From: Tetradesmus obliquus
Lineage: Eukaryota > Chlorophyta > Chlorophyceae > Sphaeropleales > Scenedesmaceae
Length of the DNA: 64,000 bases
NCBI GenBank assembly: GCA_030272155.1
Contig: CP126192.1
Location: forward strand, 4,064,501-4,128,500
Reading direction: 5' to 3'
This document shows positions 47,886-59,145 of this stretch, one piece after another. The notes beneath the pieces are model-generated. The model worked only from the letters and a program-made list of their open reading frames with translations. It did no database searches and was not told the DNA's origin. The position numbers were made by a program, and so were the translations under genes. The first letter of the stretch is position 1. Each line of letters starts with the position of its first letter.

Positions 47886-49477
47886 CTGCATGCATAGACA
47901 GAGTTCATGCAGGCACCACACACCAGCAGTCAGCCACGAACTGGTCAGGACAGGCACAGCAAGCTCCTAAGCAAGCTCATTGAAAGCGAAGTCAAAAAAC
48001 CTTGAGAAGCTGCTGAGATCGAGTCAATTGAAGCGTTCGCGGCCGTGTGCAAGGCAATTTGTGCAGTGTTTCGAGACACCTTGAGCACCGGCGCACTTGG
48101 CCACGACCAGAGCGAAGACTACAAGCCATAACATTAAAACACATGTGTCAGGTGACATTGCACGATACATCCCAAGAACTTGCTGATTTCTCACCCGACA
48201 CGGCCCTCGTCGCAGCATGCTTTTTCCCAAACTGCTGGTCTGCATATTGATTAAAATAGTTATCTTCTGGTATGCACGTCTGCAGGACTAGGGTACGCCT
48301 AGTGCAACAATTGGTGCAGTCCTGACAGGCAGCAGGCAAATGCTGTGGCAGCTGGTGCGCCTCAACAGGCAGATCTCACTGCTGCGTACTTTCCAAAGCT
48401 GTTGAGCACCTGTCCACTTCTGGAGGCCCTCATGCACTAGCCGTGCACTATGAACACCTCAAACACTAGACCTCAAGTACCATCATGTCATCTGGCCCAA
48501 AACACCATAACACCCTCAACAGGTGGGGGCAAAAGCGGCACAACACACAATGACTACCGGCACACTGCCTACACCATCTGACAAGCCCCCGCAGCAGAAG
48601 CCATAATATGGTGCAGCCAATGATGAGCTGTCAGTCTTGTCATTCAAGCCGTGTACACGTGTTAGCAATGCCGTTATACGATGATGGTTACAATCAACGA
48701 GCAAGAAGCAAAGCAAGCAAAAGCAAGGCAACATGCTGCAAAAGCAAACACTGTGCGTACACACAAAAGCCATGCTACAACGCAGTGGCGTCTCTAACTG
48801 CTCAGGTGCTAGCAGCATCTAGTAGTGGCGCAGATAACGCCACGACATGGCACATGCCGCTAACAACGCATGCTGCGCGCCACTCACAGCCAACATGAAC
48901 TGCCAAGAAATCAAAGCACCAAGTACAATATGGTAGGTAAAATTGCCTCCAGCTTCCCAATAGGAAGCACCCACAGTCCGGCTCAGCTGCCCCGGCACTG
49001 CCACTCCTAACCCTAGTCCCAAGCCCCCCAACTTCCTGAGGCCCTACGTCACTCCTAACTCTGCTGCAAGTGCTGCATGTTGGGACGTCAAAGCTGGACT
49101 GACCTTCCCTGCTACTGTCATGTGCACACACAGGTGCCTCCGTACTCCAAATGTAATGCAATAGGTGATTCTGGTCAAGGTGCAAAAGGCGTGCACCAAC
49201 AGAGGTACTTGCATGCTGCGCCCGCTCTGTCATGCATTAGATATGCTCCGCCTGCCTTCTGTCATCAAGTCAGATACTGCCTACAAAGCAAACATACTAA
49301 GGCTGCCCTCAAACATCCTGAACACATGAGTACACCTGATGAAACCCCTCTAACTGCTGAACAAATGATGACATAAACATCGTAACATGACAGCAGAAAC
49401 AATGCGAAGACACCCGACACAGGCTGCAGATAATGCAACTGATCCTGGCATGCTCTGGCTGCCTGTCGATTTGCTGC
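47886..49477. other. Intergenic stretch
   Basis: Contains the unresolved first exon and promoter of the CPBP-like gene (near 47890-48050) and the 3' flank of the Gln-rich gene. Otherwise no conserved coding sequence. A single CCTAACCCTAG at about 49004 is telomere-like but isolated. Confidence 0.4.
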
Positions 49478-50708
49478 TCAGAAGTTGCCTTCTTGCTTTA
49501 TTGGCGTCAGTGGCGAGCCAGGTGACCAGAAGGATTGGCCAGCAGGCGCGGTCTTCAGCGGCGAGAATGTCTGCGACACCTCACCACTGATGCGGCCGCC
49601 CATGCCAAACAGCACACCTTCCAAGCTCTGCGACACGCCAGCGTGGCGCTGGTGCCGCCACGGCCCGCTGTGATGCTGCTGCTGCTGCTGGTGCTGCTGC
49701 TGCCGGCGTGGCAGCCCTGGGCTGCTGCTGCTGGGGCTGCTGCCAGTGCTGGCGCCGCTGCCATCACCGGTGCTGCCGCTGCCGCTGGCACTCCTGCTGG
49801 TGTAGCCAGCGCGCGGAGGTGTGGCTGCGTCATCGCCAGGCATGGAACTGTGCTGCTGCTGCTGCTCCTGCTGCTGCGCATGCTGCTTCCCGCTGCTGCT
49901 ACCTTGCTCTTCATCATCCAGCGTTGACCAGCTGCTCTCACTGTAGGCAAACTCCTGTGTCTCAACTGCATGTGCCGCAGCAGCATACGCAGGGACACCA
50001 CCAGCAGAACCTCCAGCTGGCATGTGCACACCTGCTGTGCCAGGAGCAGCAGCTGTTGCCACACCTGCTTCTGCTGCTTGTTGTGCAGCATCAGGCGGCC
50101 AGAAGCCTTGCACAACACGCTGCCTGCGTACACCATTGCCTGCAGGACCAGCGGGCACTGCTGAGCCACCAGCACCACCTGCAGCGTGTGCATGCACAGT
50201 GAAAGCAACCGGCTTCCTGACGCCGCCGCTTTCAACACTGCCTTGCGCACATGCGGCATTGCTGTAGCCTGGGTGCTGCCGCTGCTGCTGTTGCTGCTGC
50301 TGCGCAGGGTCGACAGGTGAGCTGCCACCACCACTGCTGTGGTTGCTGTTGCTGCTGCTGCTGCGCTGTGTTGAGCCCCACGTCATGCTGCCCTGCGCCC
50401 CTGCGGCGGCAGCAGCTGCACCAGACGCGCCCGCAGCAGCTGCTTCTGGAGCATGCTGCTGCCGCCGCTGCTGCTGCTGCACTGGCTGACTGTGCCAAGT
50501 GCTGCTGCGTTGAACACCATGCATGGCACCTGAAGCAGTTTGGTCTGCAGGAGCTGCAGCACTGCAGCCTGCCTTGTCCCCTACACTGCTGGCCAGTGCA
50601 TCCTCCAGCATACCGTTGCAGATGTTCCTCAGCCGCTGCTTCACGTCCTGCATGCGCTGCGCTAGCTGCTGCTGCAGGTCTGCTACACCTGATGACTCAC
50701 CACCAGGC

Positions 50709-50741
<33 letters not shown>

Positions 50742-52927
50742 AGATTGCTGCGTGTGCCACTGGTGCTGCTGGCCGCACTGCTCATGGCACAGTAGCTGCT
50801 GGTTTGTCTGACACCCTGTGTGGCCATCTGCTGCTGCTGTTGCTGTTCCTGCTGCTTGCGGGATGCAGCAACACCAACAGCTCCCACGCGTGCAGCAGGG
50901 CCAGCTGATCCGCCATGTGTGCTGCTGCTGTTGCCGGCGCAGCTGCGCTGCATGAGGCTCGACTCAGCAGCCCCTGCTGCAGCAACCTGCTGCTGCAGCT
51001 GCTGCAGCTGCGCTGCCAGCTGTTCTATGTCTGTCAGCTTGACAGCCGGCATCTCAGGCTGAGGCATAGGTTGGCTGCGCCCATGCTGCTGATGCTGCTG
51101 AGCAGCGCCCACGTCACTGATTGTGCTGCGGCTGTGGCTCAAGCTAGCGCCAGTGCCGGGCGCTGCGTTCTGCCTGAGAGCAGCTGCGTCTGCAGCTGCT
51201 GCTGCTGCTGCAGCCAGTGCTGCCCCTGCCCCGCCAGGCGCCTGCTTCTGGTGCTGCTGCTGCTGCCGTCCTAGAACATCAAGGCTCTGCGTTTGGCTGA
51301 TGAGGCCATCACACAGGGTGGCAAGTTCTTCCAGGTCGTCAGAGTCTAGGAGCTGCTCACTGGCCTGGGAGTGGCTGCAGGAGCTACTGTACGAGCTGAC
51401 ACTGCTACTGCTGCTGCTGCTGCCATGTGTAGCAGCGTATGTGGTGGTTGCATCGTCTGCAGCCAGCTGCACCCAGTTGGGTTCCACAAACTGTGTAGCG
51501 CTGTGCCTCTGCTGCCTGTGCTGCAGCTGGTGCTCGTGCTCGTGCTGGTGCTCGTGCTGCTCATGCTGAGGGAAGAGCTTCCTGGGAATGCCGCTGCTCT
51601 TGGCAGGCCTGCTGCTGGTGGCACCATGCCAGATAAACTGGCCTGCGCTGCCCTGTGGACCAGCAGCGCTATCCTGCTGGTCTGCAGCAGCGCTGCCCTG
51701 GCGGGACACGCGCTGCTGCTGCTGCTCCTGCTGCAGTACCTGCTGTTGCTGCGGGAAGTAGGCTGAGGATGGGCACACGCCTGCTGCCTGGCTGCCGTGG
51801 CGGTCCCCAGCACCTGCACCTGCCACGCCAGCATCAGCCTTGAACCTGCTGAAGATGCTGCTGGCTTTTCCAGGGTCTACCCCTGCAGGCATGTGCACAG
51901 CTGGCATGGCTGCCTCAGCAGCTGTACTGCTGGTGCTGCTGCACAGGGGTCCCTGGTCAGGCACGGTGCTGCGGCTTGCAGGTGCTGCATATGCTGGTGC
52001 AGCACCAGCAACAGACGGCTGAGGTGCTGACTGCTGGTCCCCTGCTGTGCCGTTGAGTGGTAGGCCAAACCCTTGCTGACTCATGGTATTCTGCTGGTCG
52101 CTGACAGAAGTAGGCCCCACCTGACCAGCAGCCAGCGTGTCCTGCAAGCCATGGCTCCTGCATTGCAGGAGATCCCACAACATGAGTGTCATCACATTGA
52201 CAGGTCAATTATTCAATGTGTGATCTGTCATTGTCAGATACTGTACAGAAACCAGCCGCCCATGCGAAATCCAGCGCAGTTTTCAGGCCTTGATGTAAAG
52301 GACAGGCAGGGCCAGTAAGCAGAGGTGTTGCGCAAGCGCATGGATCCACAGCCGCAGACATGTGTCGCTGAGCTGCAATAGCGGTATAACGGAAGAAACA
52401 GGCATTTGTTGTACGTGGAAAGGGCATACCTGAGCAACTGCAGCAGCGCAGCATTCTGGCTCTCCAGCTGCTGCCTTGCCTCAATCTCTTGCTTCAGCAC
52501 TGACTTGAGCTGCAAGTTCTCGGTGTGTAGTGCCTGCAGCTGCTGAGCAGTTGCCTTGTCTGCTACTGCTGTCAAGCCCTTGCCTCCCAGCTGGGTGTAA
52601 AGCGGGTGGACATCCTGTTCCTGCAGGCAGTGCAACAGTTGATGCAAAGAGCCAGCTGTGGGTGAGCAGCAGCACAGCCGAATGCGAGCAAGCAGCTGCA
52701 CAGCTGGATGTAGGAGTTTCTTTATTGTGTCCAAGATTGAAGATGACATGCCAGCAGGTTGTGGTACTGAGGATCACCTTCTTCTGGTCTTGCAGATGCT
52801 GCAGCTGGCTCCTGGTGCGCTGGTGCTCAACATCAGCTGCCGTGAACGTCTGCTGCAACTGTGTAAGCGTTGATTTGGCTGATGCTATGTCTAGCATCAA
52901 AAGAGCCATTGAGGCGTTGTCCGCCAT
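49478..52927 (-). CDS. Large Gln/Ser/Ala-rich protein with N-terminal coiled coil
   Basis: Exons 52778-52927, 52430-52620 and 49478-52157 join in phase into 1,006 aa. Residues 1-113 are ordered and heptad-like: MADNASMALLMLDIASAK, TQLQQTFTAADVEHQRTRSQ, then after intron 1 QQLQALHTENLQLKSVLKQE and ARQQLESQNAALLQLLR. This is a leucine-zipper-like coiled coil. The rest is low complexity (Gln, Ser, Ala, Gly, with His/Glu repeats near HEQHEHQHEHEHQ) with short conserved-looking islands and a distinct C-terminus, SLEGVLFGMGGRISGEVSQT then FSPLKTAPAGQSFWSP and SPLTPIKQ. Ser-Pro/Thr-Pro sites there may be phosphorylated. No family is recognised. It may be a scaffold or regulatory protein, which is inference only. 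Confidence 0.65.
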
Positions 52928-53279
52928 GGTTCCTGAGCTACTTTGCTTTGAATGGAGTCATTTTGGCGCGTGTAGCCTAGGCTGCAAAGCAACGCAATAG
53001 GGGCACCGCAACAGTCATTACATATGTCGTGCATAGCTAACAACGGCAGAGACAATGGTGCGTTTGTTCAAAGGTGTGACAGGTTTTTGCTGCAATGTGC
53101 TGCAAATAAAACAAGAGACACAGAGATCACAGTTCAAGTTGGACCACAGTACCGCCTATATATATAATAAGGTGTTGTAAATCTGAGTACGAGCAGCACC
53201 TTGGAGCATCACCTGTCTCCTTCACCAGGCAGCAACACTGGCAGCAGCAGTGGCAGCAGCACCAGCCACAGCAGCAACA
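52928..53279. promoter_or_regulatory. Divergent promoter region, Gln-rich gene / TenI-like gene
   Basis: 352 bp between two start codons. TATATATATAATAA at about 53157-53170 is a strong TATA-like element about 110 nt upstream of the plus-strand ATG. Confidence 0.5.
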
Positions 53280-54206
53280 ATGCAGCTTGTGCTGATTACC
53301 CCACCAGCCATCAGTCAAAAGGAACCCAGTCTCTGCAACTCTTTGTTTGCAGCTGGCCTCCAAGTTCTTCATGGTGGGTGTTTATTTAAAACACCATGCC
53401 AGACAGCTGTTGGCAGGTTTCACATGATTGCGCGACGTCTGACCCATGAGGGTAGCTGAAATTTTTGTTGAATAGCAGTGGCTGGTGTCTGATGTGCAGT
53501 GCGGAAGCCCACTGCAGCAGTGCAGGAAGTGCGGCAGTACCTGCAGCAGCTTGATCCACAGTACCTCCAACGTGTTGTTGTGCACCAGCACCATGAGCTG
53601 GCATCAGAGTTCGCCTTGAAGGTGCGTACAAGACAATATCATCGTTCAGCTGCAAGTAAATGGACAGCTGCTAAGTCATGGCTTGTGGGGCACACATGCA
53701 CAGTACTTCATCCTTCTATACCCAGTGCATGAGCTGCGCATCCATGCACCCTGCTTATGTGCAACCAGGTGCACCAGCAGACGCCAAAACCAGGCAAACA
53801 TGGGCTCATTGTGCTTGTCATTTTGCAACTACAGGGCATCCACTTCAAAGAGAAGGACCGCCCAGCGCCGCCCCTTCCCCGCACACGGCCAGGCCTCTGC
53901 CAGTCCACGTCCCTGCACTCCCTGACAGATGTCCTGCATGACTGGCGGAACCTGGACTATGCATTCCTCAGCCCCATATATGACAGCATAAGCAAGGAAG
54001 GCTATGCAGCAGCGGGCTTTGATCCTGCACAGCTTGCAGTGGCCTTGGGCCAGGCGCAGATGCCTGTGTATGCTCTGGGAGGCATCACCCCTGAGCGGCT
54101 GCCAGTGATGAGGGAGATGGGCTTTGCTGGTGCAGGCATTTTGGGGGCAGTGTGGTCTCAGGAAGATCCTGTTGCTGCTTTCCTAGAATTTCAGCAGCAG
54201 CTGTGA
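53280..54206 (+). CDS. TenI-like / thiamine-phosphate-synthase superfamily protein
   Basis: Three exons, 53280-53373, 53500-53621 and 53835-54206, encode 195 aa, the usual length for TenI. A TIM-barrel pattern follows the family throughout: MQLVLITPPAI at the start (fixing this ATG), LQVLHVRKP at about residue 27, RVVVHQHHELASEFALKGIH, then DYAFLSPIYDSISKEGY (about 113-129), VYALGGITPERLP (about 150-162) and GFAGAGILGAVW. TenI is a thiazole tautomerase acting on the thiamine thiazole precursor. The diphosphate-loop residues of true thiamine-phosphate synthase are not evident, so TenI is the better call. No clear plastid transit peptide is present. Confidence 0.88.
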
Positions 54207-55942
54207 TGTCTTTTGAATGGCATGCCAATCACAAGCTGCTCGCTGATCCAATCCAGAAAGGTTGATGTTCATCCACTTCCCCACTGCACTGGTTTTATTT
54301 GCTCAAGAAGACTACGGGCTCTGCGAGTTCGGCACATTGTCACGGCGGCACATTGTTGTTGACCCCCTGTTGTATAAGATCAGTAATTGGCAGTTTTTCT
54401 GAAGTTGCTCCAACCCTTCCCGCATGCCAGCCATGTACATGATGAACACGCATAAATGCCGACATGTAAAATGAACGATCTTACACATGTGCACACGTGT
54501 GTATTTGGACCTTGCTACTGCTGCTCCTACGGGAAATATCTTGTACCATGTTCTGCAAAGACGGCACTGTTACATATTGGACACCCAGATTTCTTTTATT
54601 AGCAACCAATGTGCTAGGTTTCCCTGCAGGGTGCACCAAACACACCAGCAGACAGACCAGCCAACACACTATGTGTGACCAGCCGGCACTTGACTAGCCA
54701 GCACGTCCATTGGATGCTGAAATGTATTCGTAGCAACCCCAAAGTCTGTACCACCTCGTGTGGCACAGCCTGCCAAGCTTAAGCCAATGAAACCGCCACT
54801 TTTGTTTAATGATGCTTGAACGAAGACACCCACTTTCACCCCCTACTAGGGCTTAGTGAGGACACGCTGCCTTCAAGGGTGCATGTGAACAGGCCTTACT
54901 GGTGCATATGCCCAGCCCATACACCTGAGGCTTTAAAGCTGTAAACACACAATGCGCGGGACTACATGCAAGGAAGTTGAGTTCATAAGCAAAAAAAAGC
55001 AACAACAGCACTCTTGTCCTTTGCACTGAACCACGCATGCCACAAATCTTCATGAACTTAGCCTTGCCTGGCAATACACGGTGCTCACACAAGATACCTT
55101 CATCACGCAATAGTACAAATCCTGCACAAAACACAAAGAACAGCCTGCAAACAGCACTCGTGATGCAAGGTCCTTGTCAGTCCTGCAGCAGAGCATGCTC
55201 ACCCTGCATTGCAGCAGGCTCAGGCCCGCTGGTTGCAGTGTAGCTGAGAATGGGTCAGATATGTGGGATCGTAAAAGTCCATGTGCATGGTTGGAGTACA
55301 GCTGGACAGTATAATATATGTATATTCCTACAAAAAGCCCAAGAGCAGCTGCAAGGTCAACGTGATACCACGGGGCAGGCTGTGCCATCATGTCAACACG
55401 CTTCTTATCCAAAACAGACAGTTGTCGCAGCTGTCGCGGCATGTATGTAGCGCACAACAACACCTTCCGCAAATGGGATAATCCACCTTGTTGGGTGTGA
55501 ACCGCAGCGGTCAGCAAGCGACACAAAACAAGGGGCAGGGCCTGTGAGCCAACCCCATTGCTTGCAGAAGGTGTTAAAAGGTTTGAGCAGTCGGCAGCAT
55601 TCACGCGCCGGCAAGTTGCCAAAGTTCTAGTTTCTTGAGGATTGCGCTGGCTGTCTTGTGCAGCAACAGGTCACCAGTTCTGGACGTTGGACAGGCAGAA
55701 ATTTTGACCTCCACTCCATTTGTTCCTGCATTCACAGCAATGCCAGCAAATGACATGTCAGCTGTCATCAATCACCATCAGGAGACATTTTGAGTGCAGC
55801 ATGCACAGCCCTCCATCATGAAGGCTTTGCTACAGGACTGGGATTGCACGGCCGGCTGTAGAGAAATGCAGGCCAGCACTATGCAGACAGATTCGAGGTG
55901 CACGGACACCGCCTTTGTCACGAAAAAAGAGCTGCCTGAGAC
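54207..55942. other. Convergent intergenic region
   Basis: About 1.7 kb, more AT-rich and less repeat-laden than elsewhere. TGTAA at about 54465-54469 may end the TenI transcript. Open frames up to 190 codons on the minus strand (55050-55622) match nothing known and lack the GC-rich third positions of real genes here. Confidence 0.4.
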
Positions 55943-58634
55943 TTACTTGAACTCGATTGTGTCCACATCCCAGGACCCAATCTGGTCGTTGCAGCCATTG
56001 AAGGTGTCGCCGTCTTTGGCGCCAAACCAGTTGAATTTGTTGAGGGGCAACTTGAGCTGCACCCAGTCACCTTTCCAGTCTTTGGATTTGAGGCTGCGCA
56101 GGTCTATTGCTTGGCAAGAGCCCTACAGAAGCCACAGCAGACCAGCAACAATAGCAGAGGCTTGTAAGTAGTTCATCAGGAGGCAGCAGGTCAACATACA
56201 TAAGGTAACACAGCAGTCATGGGCCGGAAAAGATAGTAGCTTGCCGCATACCTTGGGAGAAGAGAGCTGGATGGTGGCATCCGGTACATCCCCATTGCTG
56301 TCCTTCTGTACGGCGAAGGTCAACGTCTTCTTGCCAGACAAAGAGCCCTTGTCACCCTTGAAGAGCATGGCACCATACCCTTGCAGCTTTGCACAGAAGC
56401 CTGTGGTACCATCTGCACCACTTGTCGACCATGTGCTCTCGAAGTTGTAGGAAAGGTCATTCCAGCTGCAGGAGAAGGTGGACACACAAGCGGCAGGTTG
56501 GTGCGTGCGCAGAAATTTACTGCACTGCTGCGGCAGCTCTGTGGCATTGCAGCAACTTCAAAACATAGATTGTGTATTGACAGCAGAATCTGTAAAGCGA
56601 GGCACAGTTCCACAAAGTACAACAGTACACTTTGCAGCCTGCTGACTTATGGAATAGTGCCTCTACTCAATCATATAGGGGACTCACTTGTCAAGGAAGC
56701 TGCCACCCAGCTTCTTGCCGCCGCTGGAGCTGCTGCTGCTGCTGCTACTGTAGCTGCTGCTGCCGCCGCCGCCACTGCTGCTGGAGCTGGAGCTGCTGCT
56801 GGAACTGCTGCTGCTGGAGCTGCTGGAGCTGCTGGAGCTGCTGGAGCCACCACCACCATTGTTACCCTGGTACTGCTCAAGGGAGCTCTTGAAGCACATC
56901 TTCCCTGCAAGAGTAGCCGAAGCCAAGTTTCAACATGACAGCAGTGATTACTTGTAGGGTATGTGTAGTTGCACATTGCTGGCATTGCTGTGCTCTGTGC
57001 TCTATGTGCTGTCCTGCAAGCAAGAGGATATCAGCGCACCGTAGGGGCGCTTGTCCTTGTCGGGGTTCCAGTCGCCTGGTGGGCCCTCACTTGGTGATGC
57101 CGGCCAGTTGGGTGGCTGGGCAGGGTTGTCTGGGCAGTGGTCGCATGGGACCTCCCGGTATTCAATACCTGCAGACATATGTCGCTTTCACTGAACCGCT
57201 GTATACAAAATACATAGGATGTGATGAGGTCTGTGCCTCACAAATCAAGGACTCAGCATCACCTCAAGTGGAGCTGCCCTCAGCAACCGTGGAGGGCGTA
57301 GCAACACAGCAACATGTAGGTTTGGAGGCATATGGGCAAGGATTCCAATGCTCATAGAGCATGCAGCTCACCAATAACGCCCCACTTCTTGTCGGCCAGC
57401 TTCTCATAGGTCCAGAAGCTGCAGCCAAACAGCAAAGTACACAATGATTTGTGAGCCCAGAGATTTGATCAACATGGTGAGATACAACTTGTATAACTTG
57501 AAGCAGTACGGAGCAGACTCAACTCGTCGTGCTACTGCCTTGCAGCATCACATTGTAGCTGAACTTGCAGGACACACTCATGAACTGTACAAGCCACTGC
57601 AAAACAGCGACCAGTGACCTGAGATCAAAGTGGTAGTAGTCGCCACAGCACCAGCGTTTGTTGCTGTAGTAGTTGGTAGGGTAGCTGCATGGGCCTGCAT
57701 GAAAGGACAGGCAGGCTTTAGTTGAGGCAACCATCCTGACCGGATGAGACGTGCTTGCAGGAAATAACTCCAATGAAGCATAAATGACTTGCAGGAAAGC
57801 TTGCCAACGTGCTGATGGTAAACTGCTTGCAGGAATGGACTGCACTGTGGAACAGAAGCTTGCAGGACTGCATGCGGGAAACGACATGGGTGCTGCGAGG
57901 TTGAGGTAGCACAAGTTGACTCACAGCTGTCGGTGATCATGACAGTGACGCTCTTGCTGGGGTCATAGCAGACGCTGGTGCGGTCCAGGCCTGTGCCGTA
58001 ACCATCGGTGATGTGGGCGGGGTTGCACCTAATCTCATAACAGCGCCTGCAGCAAGGCCGCACAAAGCAGCAGCGCAGTGATGAGTCACTCTGGCATCAT
58101 AAAGAAAATCAGCCGGTGCCCACTTGCAGGAGCTGCCGCAGCCTCGTCATGCTGCAATAGCACTTAGTCATGCTGCACTAGTACTTGGTCCAAAACGTCA
58201 ATGACAGCAGTGCCTGCTTGTGTGTATGTCTGCAGAACTCTAAGGAGCCAGCTGCAGCTGTGCTGAGCCATCAACACTTACCCGCAGGAGCCTGTGAAAT
58301 CACCAACTGCATCAGGCAGTGCTGCAATGTCCCAGCCTTTGTTGCGAGTTGGGTCGAGGTAGTAGTATCCACAGGATCCGTAGTGAATGGTCCATGGGTC
58401 CCCTGCCCCGCCATAGTTCCTGTGGAACAAAGAGTAGCAAGGTCAGGTGCTGAACAGAACAGAAATAGGTTGCAGGAACATAGGGAAGCATGCTCAAAAG
58501 GCGCTTTTAGACATCGATGTCTCTTACGTGGCTCTTCCGACTCTCCATTGCCAATCTACGCCAGCCTCGGTGTGCTGCAGTCCTGCTGCCAACAGCAGTA
58601 GCAACGCTGCCAGCAGGCAGAGCTTGGGTGGCAT
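55943..58634 (-). CDS. Expansin-like secreted protein with Ser/Gly linker and C-terminal domain
   Basis: Nine exons join in phase into 409 aa: 58528-58634, 58282-58419, 57925-58046, 57619-57694, 57372-57418, 57040-57168, 56688-56904, 56252-56465 and 55943-56122. The signal peptide is MPPKLCLLAALLLLLAAGLQ. A double-psi beta-barrel follows: YGSCGYYYL, GWDIAALPDAVGDFTGSCG, RCYEIRCNP, SVTVMITDSC and a DYYHFDLS block that contains the HFD motif of expansins (about residues 144-146). Cysteines are abundant, so disulfides are expected. After a Pro-rich stretch a poly-Ser/Gly linker (about residues 220-275) leads to a C-terminal ~130-residue beta-rich domain (WNDLSYNFESTWSTSG, GDWVQLKLPLNKFNWFG), possibly carbohydrate-binding. 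It is likely a cell-wall or matrix loosening protein. The TAA stop overlaps GTAAGT, so a further exon cannot be excluded. Confidence 0.87.
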
Positions 58635-59145
58635 GATTGATGCAGACACAATGGCAGAATCCTTAGGGCAGGCGCGTCACTGCTGTGCCGTGCGTGCAGC
58701 AAGCAGATGTGCGACAGATGGCGGGAACGACTCGTCCTCGAAGCAGACGTTGCATGCAGCTTGAAAGTAAGCCACCAACCTGTGTAAGTGATGAAATGAT
58801 TCCTCTTTAAATAGCCCAAAACATGCGAGGTTCTTTTCATTCATAAAATGACGTAACATAACCAGGGTTCGGACGAGTGAGAGACGTGTGGGGTGGGCTG
58901 CGACATTATTGGTAAACCAGCAGTATTGCCTGCCTATATACCTCTTCGTGCAGCGTTGGATCGTGCTTGTCTCAGCCAGGTCATCGTCACCAGCAGTGCA
59001 ACCACTCGCTTGTGCATGTACTGCATACACAAGTGATAAGAGTGGGAAGGCATTCAAAAACTGTATCGTGTACCTGCTGGCTATTCAAAGCAACCAACAC
59101 CGAATGAATCGCGCTGCCTGCTGCTGCTGATAAGGAGGCAACAGC
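58635..59145. promoter_or_regulatory. Divergent promoter region, expansin-like / UBL-UBA gene
   Basis: 511 bp between start codons. TTTAAATA at about 58806-58813 reads TATTTAAA on the minus strand, about 175 nt upstream of the expansin-like ATG. CTATATACC at about 58934 is a weaker candidate for the plus-strand gene. Confidence 0.4.

Noticed and set aside
55050-55622. 190-codon minus-strand open frame
   Set aside because: No family resemblance, codon bias unlike the real genes here, and no supporting splice or start context.
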